Position numbers and translations under genes: made by a program. DNA of 64,000 bases from Epiperipatus broadwayi (Eukaryota; Onychophora; Udeonychophora; Euonychophora; Peripatidae), in NCBI GenBank assembly GCA_028023455.1, contig JAQFVV010000274.1, forward strand, positions 1,113,350 through 1,177,349, in the 5' to 3' direction. The notes under the pieces were generated by a model that worked only from the letters and a program-made list of their open reading frames with translations, made no database searches and was not told the DNA's origin. Below, piece after piece: positions 35,736 through 46,880 of this stretch. The first letter of the stretch is position 1; each line of letters starts with the position of its first letter.

Positions 35736-36132
35736 AGTTTTGTATTATATAAATATATGTTCAGTATTGATACAAGAAAATAAAGTTTTTTAAAAGAAAA
35801 AGAAGGATTTTTAATTTGTTGATATTATTGATTTATAATTTAAAACAAGAAAAAGTATTATTTTCAAAATACTTTCACTTTCTCAAAACGTAGAGATTAA
35901 TTTCCCCGTGACAAAACTTGCAAAATCAATCAGTCACATGACCCGAGTTCTGAAAATTTCTTTATACTACATATAGTACCAAAAATGTTTAGCTATTTTT
36001 TCAGTTTCTATCTCCATTTCAAAATTGTGCGTAAGTTATTTTAAAAATAACAAACTTTAAGTGAAAGAAAATGCGATCAATAGACGGGGAAAATATAATA
36101 TATATATATCCATATTTTGTCACTAATGGAGC

Positions 36133-36232
36133 GATCTAGAATGCCAAAGTTTCATTTTGCAAGGATGAAAAAATTCAACGACCTGCTGAAAGATGAACTC
36201 ACTCTCCAAGGAAATTGGTAAATTACTTTCAA
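36133..36232 (+). CDS. Possible short first exon
   Basis: From ATG at 36127 the frame reads MERSRMPKFHFARMKKFNDL, LKDELTLQGNW, then stops at TAA inside GTAAAT, a usable splice donor. Composition is markedly less AT-rich than the flanks. A second GC-rich island at 37073-37120 follows an acceptor-like ttgcag, and one frame there includes SPGGSSS. I have an impression of family members with a ..LkdeLtLeGnW.SPGG.. pattern in invertebrate proteins of unknown function, but I cannot verify it, and the exon phases do not join cleanly. Treat as a candidate only. Confidence 0.3.
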
Positions 36233-36234
36233 AT

Positions 36235-36960
36235 TGTATTTTCTATTCTGATTATTTTATTTTATATATGTGTGACTTAATCAAAGTACTTACAATATTT
36301 TTGATATAAACTAGTAATAGAGTAACATATTAACTGAATTTAAACTAATGACGCTATTATAGATTAATAGGAACAATGATGACTTTATATATATTAGTCT
36401 GTTATTAAGGTTTGAATTATTATTAAATCTGTTAGTTAGATAACAGACATTCTTTTTTAACACATTTCCTGCCATTTTTCGTGCTGTTATTTTTGCATTT
36501 TAAAAATACTTTTACTTTTTAAAATCACTTTGAGATTTAGTATGTTTTTGTTTAATGTCGTAGGCTTTTATTATATATTTTTTTTCTCATTTATTTCATA
36601 GGATTTTAAAAATAGCATTCATAATTTGCATTTTGCTTATTTTTCATTGAACCCTTCATGCGAGAGGGGGATTTATAAACATTATTCGCCTCAGATGTTA
36701 TAATCAACTTTTGTTTTAAATTTCAATTTTCTATTCTGATTATTTTATTTCTGTTTTGTTGATTTTATATATGTGCGATTTTTTATTTGCAATAATTTTT
36801 GATATAAACTAATACGCTATTACAGGTTACTATGAGGATTGAATTATTATCTGTTAGTTATATAACTGAAGAGTGATTCTTTTTTAAATCGCTTTGACAT
36901 TTAGTATCTTTTTGTTTAATTTCGTAGGCTTTTATTATAGTTTTTTTTTCAATTATACAT
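36235..36960 (+). repeat. Diverged direct duplication, about 490-bp period
   Basis: ttctattctgattattttatt (36240 / 36729), tttttgatataaacta (36299 / 36796), tctgttagtta (36428 / 36853) and gtaggcttttattata (36561 / 36924) occur in the same order in both halves. The second copy is shorter. It lies between the two possible exon islands and would be intronic if those are real. Confidence 0.75.
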
Positions 36961-37135
36961 TCAATTTCAGCGATTTTGACCGATTTGTCTCGTGCGGCGA
37001 AGGGGGGGGTCCTACTATTTCTAAAATTAAGCGATTTTTAGCGAATATTAAAAAATAAATTTATCAATTGCAGGCTCTAGGTGGTTCTGCAGCGTCACCT
37101 GGTGGCTCATCCAGTACGTGAGAAAAGCACCCATT

Positions 37136-40026
37136 TGTTTTATGAACGCTACATTAATAATAACTACAAATAACTTTTTTTATATGCATCGAGAATTAAT
37201 ATTCTCGCATTTAATTTACAATTTATTAAAAGTCCACTAGTCACTATATTTGAGTATTGAACATTTTATTATGTGTGCATTGTGCCTTGCCTAGAATTTT
37301 ATATGCATTTAATTTTAAAGTATTTACTATAGTAGTCGTTTGACACATAGTTTGCTTTGTTGGTTTGAACTAGGAATATACATTTTGTATTTTTAAACTT
37401 CTTAGGAATAATTAAGTTAATTCGGGTGAAGTCTATATCTTGTCATTAGTTAGTATTTGTTAGCCTCATAGAGATAGGCTTAGTTAATATTTTTGAGTAT
37501 GCTTTATGGAGTAGATAAGGTCCTAAATCCTTATTGTATAGTATTTTTTGAGTGATGATGATCACATTTACAAGCATTGGAAATCCCATGAGAAGATAGT
37601 GCTTTCCTGGTGTGTCTTTCCTGTTCTTGGTGCACTGTAGACAAGGTCCAGGCATCTTAGTTTCTGCCTCAAAGTTAGATATTTTTTTTGAAAGCCACAT
37701 TCTTTTCCAGCTCTGAGTAGCCTATTTATTTTTATATTTTAGCCTATCATTCATGATGACTTAATGCTAATTCCACCAGAGTAGGTGATGTTGCATTTGT
37801 TTTAGATTAGTGATGACAAGATATGTTTGTTTGCGAAACTTTGTTTCTTCAGGTAGTGATAGCTATTTTAATGCTATAGGTATATCAATGTTTGAATTGT
37901 ATAGATATGATAGTTTTATCATCCACAAGCTAACCAACAATAAGTTCTATTTATTTTTTTAAGTATGTTAAATTATGCATATGGTATAAGTGGCAATCCA
38001 CACATACTAATTTTAATATTTTCATTCAGAGTTTTGCCGCTGGATTTGTAAGTCTGTTGCACTTTTTTTAATTTTAAAACATTGAGGGTAATAGTTTTTG
38101 TGGACAGAATTTATTTAAAAGTGTATAAATGATCTCTGATGAGTGAATGCCCCATGTATCTAAACTTAGTTTAATTTTAAAATTAGCTTAGTCTGATTTA
38201 AATATACCACTGGCTATAATATTAGTTATGTCAGTATAACTAGTAGTTTTTTTAAAAAAATATGCTGAATATTCTTTTCCAGCTTAGCGTTTGTTAAGCT
38301 TAGTGTTTTAAAAATACAGACCTAGTTGTGTTATTCTAATCGCTAGATAACACAATAGTGTTATGAATTATGGTAATTAAAAGTAGAATTGTGCTTATTA
38401 AATTCAGATATTGCAATTAAAGTTTAAAGATTTTGAAATCTCTAATTGTTTAAAAGAGATTAAAATCTAGTATTGAATAGCCTTTGCCTGCTATTATGTA
38501 TAATTATATTATTTTATTAGTTTATTTATTAGAATAAACAATGTAAAAAAGTTTTAAACAGGAATACTCAAAAACAGTAGCTAAAGAAGTTGTGCATTAT
38601 TGTAAACCAAGTAAAGTTTTCAAAAGTCAAAATGCTTGTAATAGGTTCCAGAGCTATATTGGCAATGCTTGTATTCCATTTAAATTGTAAACACTTTCTT
38701 ATTGTTTTCAGTAAACCAACTTATTATTTCAAAAAGTTTTGTTTTGTTTGTTTTACTTTTATATGAAAATATTATTGTCTTGGGTTCCAAGTTCACAAAT
38801 TCTTAAGTTTCTAAAGTTAGTAAATCTTCAATTCAAAAGTTCACAAATATATTATAAAGTTAATTAAATATATTTGATATTGGTTTTAAAATTATAAAGC
38901 CATGCTAAAGTAAGTGGTTCTTAGATTGAATCACAATAACAGATAATTGCATTGTATCAGATACTTAGTTAAATGCTTAATAATGTTTATTTTTAAATTA
39001 TCAGTATATCTTCCCAGACTAAAGTTTACGCAATATGAGATTAAGAATATTAGTACATCAGAAGAATATTTTTATTTACTATTATTTTAAAAGCTACACA
39101 TTATCTTATATTAACTGCACATTGTCTATCATTATCTTAAACCTTATATGTCTAAAGAATTTTAATACATCTGCACTTGAGGTCTTGAGTAGGTTGTCTG
39201 CGAATATGGGAAAGGCATAAAAAGTACCCTTGCCCCTTTCTTTGCTCGAGTAATGTCTTGAATAATAGGCCATTATTAATTTAAATTGATTCATTAAATC
39301 TTTGAATTAATATTTATTTTGTTTATTATTCTAAGATTGAACCATAAGGTAATTATTTATGGTCAGCCAAGATATCACTCATTTGTTTTATTCACCCCAA
39401 CAATTATTTATTAGGTGACTTAAATTTTTATTTTGCACAAGAGTTTATTTTTTAGAAATCCATGAGGTTGGTTTACTCTTGTTGCCTTATTAAATATAAT
39501 TTAGTAAGATAATCTTTCACAATCAAGGTATCATTTATTCTTATTCAGAGGGTGTGTGATCTGTTGCTAGGACTATTCTAATAACTATTAATTAATGATT
39601 TTAAATAATCTTTTGTATGGTTTAGTAGTAGATTATTAATATGCCATAATAGTTATAGTTGCACTAGTATTGGATTTGGTCTCTATCTGATTGTACATCT
39701 CTGAATCATCATCTCTTTTCTTAAATTTTATTGTAACCCCACTGAGCCGAGTCATTAAGAGTCTCTCATTTCATTTCTTTTAATATCATTTCTCATCTCT
39801 CTTTCACATCTCTTCTATCACATCCATTTCAAATCATTTCATTTCTTCTTCTCCTTCCATCTCTCTACATGATGTATCATTTCTATTTCTTTCATTTCTT
39901 TTCATCTTTTCTCTCTCTCTTTCATTTTCATCTTTCTCTCTAATTCCATTTCTAAACTTTTCATTTTCCTTCTTTTCTTTTTCTTTACCCACTCTCTTCT
40001 CTCTTGTTTTCGTTCTTTTGGTTACA
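37136..40026 (+). repeat. 5' LTR of a Gypsy-type element
   Basis: About 2.89 kb, repeated almost collinearly at 46635-55778 once the insertions there are removed. It ends ...tggttaca, directly before the primer-binding site. The start is taken at TGTTTTATGAACGC because similarity to the 3' LTR begins there. No matching target-site duplication is visible (catt on the left, atat on the right), so the true 5' edge may be lost. The last ~250 bp (39765-40020) is a strongly pyrimidine-rich tract (tctcatttcatttctttt). The sequence encodes no protein. Confidence 0.85.
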
Positions 40027-40028
40027 AT

Positions 40029-40046
40029 TGGTGCCCAACATGGGGC
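40029..40046 (+). promoter_or_regulatory. Primer-binding site (minus-strand DNA priming)
   Basis: TGGTGCCCAACATGGGGC, two bases after the LTR end, has the TGGygCCCaAC form that pairs with the CCA end of a host tRNA in Gypsy-type and retroviral elements. It fixes the LTR/internal boundary. Confidence 0.85.
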
Positions 40047-40920
40047 ATCAATGGAGCATATAGACTTTGATATATATTGAGTAGACCCATAGTTGATGTT
40101 GGTGGATATTTATTAGGTTTTATTGATTTCACTTGGAATCATTATTTTGTTATTAGCCCAATGTTTAGGCTTTGGTTAAATGGTGTAAGACTGTGTTAAA
40201 GGTTGATAGATATTGGTTAGATTTTGCTGACTTCGTTTGGAGTCATTTTTGCTATTAATTCTGATTTATGCAAATTTTTCAATTTACTAATTAAAATTGA
40301 GTTAGTTAAGATAGTTAACTAATCTAATTAAAGCTAATTAGAGTGAACATGTCTAGTTTAAAAATCAAGTTTTTGAAAATATCAATGTATTATGATTGAT
40401 AAGTGCGGTTTATGAATTATCATCATACAAATAAGTAATTGACTATGTATTGTATTTACTGAAATTATGTTAAGTTATCTGAATTATCTGTTAGTTGATG
40501 CTTATTGTTTTGTTAATCAAGTGTATTAACAAATCATTATTTTTATTTATTAATATTTGTTGAACATTTGTGAACCAAGACTCATAAAAGTGAACAAAGT
40601 ATATAAATAATAGCAGTCATAAGAATAAAATATTCCTTATTGTAGCATTATTGCTGTGGTTTTAGTTGTTTTGATTGTTAGGAGATGTCAGGAAATAGAT
40701 GCCTTATTATTATTATTGCAATTTAAAAAAAAATATTGTTACAGTTTTAAAAAAGTTTTATGGATAGCCACATAGAAACCATTGAGATTTTTGCTAGTTC
40801 AGAGGGTCCCAAGATTTTCCTTCACCAGATACTCAAGCCCCCAATCTAAAAGATAAGTTATTAAATGAATGAACAAGTACAAGTGTAATTAATCCAGGAA
40901 TTATTAGAGCTGACAGTAGT
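40047..40920 (+). other. Gypsy-type element untranslated leader
   Basis: Non-coding AT-rich leader between primer-binding site and the first gag-like frame; no motif seen apart from a poly-A/T run near 40720. Confidence 0.6.
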
Positions 40921-41959
40921 ATGTTACTAGATATGATGGCATATCTCGAGAGAATATTTCAAAATCTTCAGACAAATAGAATAGAAAATAGAGAGGAATT
41001 GTTTTTAAAACTAGATCAGCAGAAAGACTTTAATTTGAAGTTAGATAAGACCAGTGAAGAAGCTAGTGAGAAATTAAATTTAAAATTTGATCAACAGAAA
41101 CAAGATTTTATGAAAATTAGAGAAGATAAAGAAGAAGATCAGAAATTAAGAGCAGAATTTCAAAGGAATTTTGAGAGAATAGATGAGAATTTGAGAACTG
41201 CTGACAAGAGATATCAAAATTTAAGGACAGATTTTCAGGAGACTTATAAAAACTAAAACAAATTATTCAATGTCAGTTGGATGAAGTTAAGTTGACTGCC
41301 CAAAAATTAAAGGAAGGAATAGACATTATGAAACAGGAGTGCCAGGGCCAATATAACATATTATTGAATAAAATGAAAAATTTAACACTAACACCCAATA
41401 ACCAGATTGAGGAATGTAAGGAGCAGGTAAAGAAGTTAACTGATAAGATTAAGGAACAAAGAGCAGGCCAGGATACGGTAATCCAAGGAATAAAAAATAG
41501 GTTCATTCAAATGCAGGAAGAAATACATAGTTGGAAAAATGAGATTAATGAAAAAAGCTAAGTTGCCCTTGCAGGACTTTGCCAGTGAAGTAGAGTTAGT
41601 TAGGATTCAAGTAGAAATATCCTAAAACGTGGAAGAGAGAGTGGAACAAAGGACATTGGAGGTGTTAGAAAAAGTCCAAGGTATTAAGGCACAGCCTAAT
41701 CCTAGTATAGGTATTTTAAAAGAAGAGGTACAGGAAAAGTTAAAAGAAATGGAGGAGATATTAGAGGTTGAGTAATGATATAGAGGACATAAGGGATACT
41801 GTTGGTGGGCCTACAAAAAGTAATACTGACCAGGAGAGAAATAGAGATGAAGATTTTGATTGTCAGTATGATAGGTCTGAAATAGTAAGGTTAGTGAAAG
41901 GTAGAGAAAATGGCGATTTTAGGAAAGGAAATAATGATAGTTTTAGGAAGGAATCCTAA
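40921..41959 (+). pseudogene. Gag N-terminal coiled-coil region, frameshifted
   Basis: Three frames in sequence (40921-41256, 41277-41561, then about 41562-41775 in another frame, then 41768-41959) encode long charged heptad-rich helices. Examples are LFLKLDQQKDFNLKLDKTSE, KLTDKIKEQRAGQDTV and LKEEVQEKLKEMEEILEVE. Many arthropod and other invertebrate Gypsy elements have such a coiled-coil leader before the gag core. At least two frameshifts and an in-frame stop (near 41626) break it. It probably mediated particle assembly in the ancestor. Confidence 0.6.
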
Positions 41960-42106
41960 TTTATCGAGCCAGATGATTATCATTGGAACCCAGAAGTGAG
42001 TCATTCAGAAGGGCAAAGATAGATAGGCTCTGAGAGATTAGAACAGAATAAGGATTGAAATTTTTTATAATATGGATAGTCAAAATTCATTAGGATTAAT
42101 GTTCTT

Positions 42107-42697
42107 GTGGGGAAGATGTTCAAGGGAGAATATTTAGAAAACCCCTATGAATATCTGCAGCCCCTAGAAAGTTTATTCATTCTGTGCAAATTGTTGGAAG
42201 AGAAGATTGCGATTGCAAGCAATCATTTATGTTTTGCATCAAGGGATTGGTGGCAGTCTATGTTTGACAAGACCCAAACCCTCAGTGACTGTAAATACCT
42301 GATCTTGGCAAGTTTCTGGGGAGAGGATGGACAAGATAACATTAGATATCAGGTTTCTCAAGAGAAGTATAGAGTGCATAAAGGTAGTTATACACAATTT
42401 TTCAAGAACACAGCAGTTAAACTGAAAACATTAAAGGCTTATCCCCTGTCAGAACCTCAAATCATAAGAATCATCAGGCATAACTTGCAACACCACATAG
42501 AGCAGGTCCTGATTGCTGCTGATCGACATACGATCAATGTTGTAGAGATCCTAGATTCATTACAGGCAAGCGAAAAAAACTTAGAGAACAGAATTAAGGT
42601 CAGTAGGGAACCCTATCCTCCTATGAACCAAGTAAATATGTTGGCTATACCACCCTATAGTAAGAGGATAAATAGAGATAGGAAGTGTACAATGTGA
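42107..42697 (+). pseudogene. Gag core (retrotransposon gag domain)
   Basis: The frame reads GKMFKGEYLENPYEYLQPLE, then KIAIASNHLCFASRDWWQSM, LASFWGEDGQDNIRYQVSQE, VHKGSYTQFFKNTAVKLKTL and PLSEPQIIRIIRHNLQHHIE. This follows the Retrotrans_gag pattern: F.G....p..fl...e.....W......f...f....F......l..l. A knuckle-like start, CTMC, lies at the stop, and the usual zinc-knuckle spacing is not retained. The domain packages element RNA. The start methionine is arbitrary because the upstream coil is in other frames. Confidence 0.75.
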
Positions 42698-42896
42698 AAA
42701 ATTCACATATTAGTAGGACAAGGTTTAAGAGGTATGTGGATGATAGTCAGCCATACAGTAGTGGGATGCAAACACTTCCAAAGAAAAAGGTATCTATCAA
42801 AAAGATTAAGGATGCATTAAACTAAGTAGGACCTCGCAGAATCATTCCTCACTTTGGGGCCCTATTCCTAATCAACTGGAGAACATATTTTACATA

Positions 42897-43265
42897 ATGA
42901 GTAATATTGATCTTGATATTGATTACCTGGAACCAAGTAGAACAATTGAACCCCCTATTTTATATCAGTGTCCAATTATCAAAATTATTGTAGCAGGGGT
43001 TATAATAAATGCACTTGATGCAGGCAGTCAGGCCTCTATTATATCACAGGATATGTATTTAAGAATCAGTGAGATTAATTACGATATTCTTATTTTGCTC
43101 TTAAGGGTTATCCAAGTCACTTTAGCTAATGGGAAAAAGTCAAAATCATTTAACAAACAGGCATATCTTACTTAGAAATTGGTTCAAATAGTTTTGAACA
43201 TGTGTTTTTAATTATGCCCAGTTTAATTCATGAAGCCATTATTGGATCTGACTTCATGCCTTAAC
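42897..43265 (+). pseudogene. Aspartic protease (retropepsin-like) of the Gypsy-type element
   Basis: 42897-43175 reads CPIIKIIVAGVIINALDAGS, QASIISQDMYLRI and VIQVTLANGKKSKS. The ALDAGSQASIIS segment is the retropepsin active site, with DAG in place of the usual DTG/DSG (Asp at residue 41). After a frameshift the end of the domain reads EIGSNSFEHVFLIMPSLIHE, AIIGSDFM (the IIG.D.. flap/helix motif). A retropepsin acts as a dimer to process the polyprotein. The DAG variant and the frameshift make this copy inactive or doubtful. Confidence 0.75.
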
Positions 43266-43380
43266 AATTGTACAGTCAATTATCATGATAGAACTTTTAA
43301 ATGTCATGAGAAAGTTTTTCCATTTCTTGTTAATTTTACTGGTCAGACAAGTCAATTATTAACTGTACAGGAAACTTCAT

Positions 43381-43746
43381 TTGATGTTAATATCAGAGCC
43401 CTTGCTTATCAAAACCCCATTGCCTGCCATTGTAGAAAACATTGATTCAGTCCATGATCAAACAGTAGCCCCTGTTAATATGGGAAAAATGGGTGAAAAA
43501 TGCACTCAGCAGTTTAAGGTTGGTCCTCATCCATACAAAGTTAATGATAATGTCATGATTAGAACACCACATGTCAGTAACCCCCAGAAGAATTTATTTA
43601 GGAAATTCCTTGAGCTGTATGAAGGGCCTTATCAAATAATCAAACAAGTAGGAGAGAATGCTTTCCTAATGTCTATCGCCGAAAAAACGAGAGGTACCTA
43701 CAATGCGAGAAGTTTTATACCTTATCCCAAAAAAATGTCTTTGTAA
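43381..43746 (+). pseudogene. Integrase C-terminal tail joined directly after protease (RT-RH-IN core deleted)
   Basis: The frame has KVGPHPYKVNDNVMIRTPHV, KNLFRKFLELYEGPYQIIKQ, VGENAFLMSIAEKTRGTYNA and FIPYP. This is the ...y..GD.V.ir....p..kf...yeGPy.I....... +G.yn...L.Py fold that closes Gypsy-type integrases. It comes only about 150 bp after the protease. About 1,000 codons normally lie between them (RT, RNase H, integrase zinc finger and DDE core), and none of these is present. The deletion junction is near 43400-43450. Confidence 0.8.
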
Positions 43747-43749
43747 AAC

Positions 43750-46634
43750 TTAGTATACTCAGTTAATAGTGCAATTTAGAGACATTGCTTCTCAAATTTA
43801 ACCATTGATTATTGGTTTATAATAAAAAGAGCGTATATGTTCAAGGTATAATTATTGCTATTTTTATACTACTTTTTTTCTCCCAACTGTGGGAAAGTTG
43901 TACCTAAGTGAAGTTTCACTTGGTTCCAATAGGTGCCTGAGGTTATCTTAGCTTAACCTTTTGTTTAAAATTTTCAGATTTTTAAAAAAAAATGACAAAA
44001 ATGGAAGTTAACTTAGTTAATGAGTAAAATAGGATAATCTTATGTAGTATTGTAATAATTATTAAATATTTATGGGATTGTGTTTGATAAGGGATGTCAG
44101 ACAATAATTTTAATTAAAGAAAATATCAGAAATAGTTGTCAGTTGATAAATAATATTAAATGTATTTTAAAGTAACTATTGGGTAATTCATTTTAATGCC
44201 TAAATTATAATAATTAGATATTGTAAATAAATTAAAATAAATAGTATTAAATAATCAGTTTAAAAATAATCTGTAAATTTTTATTAAAACAGTATAATAT
44301 TTATTAGATGTAATTTAGATAAGCATTTCACTTATAAAGTTATTTTGAATTAAATATTCATTAATATTTTTTATTTTTGTAGTTTTAAAAATAACTTAAA
44401 AAAATATGTGAGTTCATGTTTATAGATCACCTGTATGGGAGAATATATATATGCATGCAAGAAAGACATATAAACATAGGAATAAAAAAATTATTTAATT
44501 CCGATATTGATTAAAACCAACAACAAATGAAGGAATAAAATTATATATTTTAAAGTTAAATAAACGATAGCTCTGAATTTTATATTTATTGCTATTGTGT
44601 TTTATAAAATATTATTTAAGAATACTACATATTTGTTAATAATGAACTTTTGACTTTGCAGCAATTGGGGCACGTGATTTCGTATAATTAGATCGATCAC
44701 GTCAGTAAATCGATTTCACAGCTGATCTGTCAAGAATGTTAGTTTAATAAAAAAAATAACTTCATTGGTTTTCAACCCTATATTGACATACAAAAGTGGG
44801 AGTATTAGAGATTATCAGATATAAATAGGGGTCCAGCATTCATTCAGGGGCTTACTTATTTTGTTGCTGCATGTGGCTGAATCCTAAATTTTTCTTTAAT
44901 ATAAAGTAATTTTCTTTAAAACTTTATTATTTTATTTAAGTAGTAAAAGTAGATTTTTTAAACAACTATTTAAAGTTGTCTTGCAGTCATGAATGGCTGA
45001 ATTTTAAATGGTAACTGTTTTCTGATATTCAAATTTCTATTGGAACATGAAATTATAGTGATAAAAAATGTTTAGAGGAAATTTAGCGACTCGTATCTCA
45101 TGTGCGTTTTATCTGTTTGTTTTTCTTTATCTGAAAGTAAAAGTAAAATTAACGTATAAATTATTAATTATTTATATAGCTAAACACTGTTGCACTGAAC
45201 TATTTTATCTATAGAATACTCAGTATTTATCCTATTAAATTAAAAATATACGTGAGGAAAAAAAGTTAAAAGACATTCATAATTTAAAAACATTATAATG
45301 AATATGCGTCAGCTTCCTCGTAAATTAGAATTGACTTTAAATTTGATACTTCATTATTAATATCTGATATCTACATTTAAATATGCTCTTACCAGAATAA
45401 TGCTTATTTCTAAAAATAAATTTAGAAAAGAAAATATATTACTTTAAGTTAAAAAAATATTTGCTAAGCGTTTTATAATTGAATATAGACTTTTCATAGC
45501 ATCCAACTTTAAAATTTATTGTATATGAGATAGTAATTATCTTATTCTGGAAAGTGTTGGAGTAAAATATTTTAAGCTACATTTAATTAAGGATGAACTT
45601 ACAAATAATGATTAATTAAAAAGTTATTACTTATACCTTGACCTGAAGTGGAAATAATTTGTTTTAGCTAAATGCAAACCGATGAAAATATGCATTTTAA
45701 AATAATAATTCTCGTTTTATGCCCAGCAGTAGGAAAAAAAAGTTATTTGGAAACAAATTTTTCAAAATAATCTAAAAATATTAATAATTAACTCGTATCT
45801 GTTAAATACATAGTAAATTGTTATATTTGCCATTACTTATAAGTAACTTTGTGACAGTTAATCTTAGTTCATAAACCGAGGAATGTCTTTAATTATAAAA
45901 GAAATCTACTCTTGTGTTTAAAATAGTAAAAGGAAATGTGTTTAAAATAAAACATATCTTGAAATATTATATAAAAAAAATATTTTTTTAAAACAAAGCT
46001 GTATTTAAAAAAATGTGTTTGCCTAAAAGAGAATAATGAAATTTAAATAAAGCTATATATTATTATCATTCTGCATTTGAACCCGGGATTCTATAAATAA
46101 AAATGTACTCAGCTGAAGAATTTATTTTTTTTCAATGCCAGTTTATTCTTATTATTTAAATATTTAGAATTATCTTTTAAAAAAAAAGAAAGTATTCTTA
46201 AAGAACTATTCAACATTTTCATTTTAGCCTGAATAAATTATCTACATATTGTAAATGGAAAAACCATTACAGAGCTGAAATATGAACTTGAGTTACTGTA
46301 TTATTATGTTTTTTATTGTCTGTTTTATTGGTTTTAAAAAAATGAAACTATAAAAATATTTATGCTATATATTTTGTGTAACACTTTTTGCATAAATATA
46401 CCAGGTAAACTAAGGTTAAATTTTAAAACTTAATGGATTTATTAGAATGAGCAAATATTTTGGCATTCTCAGGCAAAATTTATTTTATTTATTAAGCATT
46501 TCACAAGTTAGGTTCAATTTGATAATTTCATTTATAGAGAATTAAATATCACAGTCTTAGTTTATTATAGGAGGATGTTTCACTGAGTTTCATTTTAAAT
46601 CTACCAAACAAGTTTATCAGAGTTTCCATTCATT
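43750..46634 (+). other. Gypsy-type element 3' non-coding region
   Basis: 2.9 kb without coding frames between the integrase tail and the 3' LTR. It includes a less AT-rich, promoter-like patch at 44660-44870 (cacgtgatttcg, catcggtt-like CCAAT complement, then gatataaatagggg). The layout resembles the TATA-containing patches of repeats C and D, which may mean an old LTR insertion. Near 46575 aggagga precedes tgtttcac, a possible polypurine tract and alternative LTR start. Confidence 0.5.
44840..44860 (+). promoter_or_regulatory. TATA-like box in the Gypsy-type 3' region
   Basis: The motif gatataaatagggg lies about 70 bp after ttcattggtttt (inverted CCAAT) and is followed by ttcattcaggggctta. 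No coding follows. It is possibly the promoter of a buried LTR. Confidence 0.35.
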
Positions 46635-46880
46635 TGTTTTATGAATGCTACATTACTAATAACTGCAAATAATTTGTTTATTATATGCATTGAGAATTAA
46701 TATTCTCACATTTTATTTGCAATCTTTTAAAAGTCCACTAGTCACTATATTTTAGTATTGAATATTTTATTATGTGTGCATTGTGCCTTGCCTAAAATTT
46801 TATATGCATTTAATTTTAAAGTATTTCCTATAGTAGTCGTTTGACACATAGTTTGCTTTGTTGGTTTGAACATTGAATAT

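Noticed and set aside
37100-37140. Target-site duplication for the whole Gypsy-type element
   Set aside because: Left flank catt and right flank atat do not match, so I did not claim one; the 5' edge may be truncated or rearranged.
38140-38170. ctgatgagtgaatgcccc in both LTRs (38138, 49837) as a hammerhead core
   Set aside because: CTGATGAG is present but no stem II pairing and no GAAA follow.
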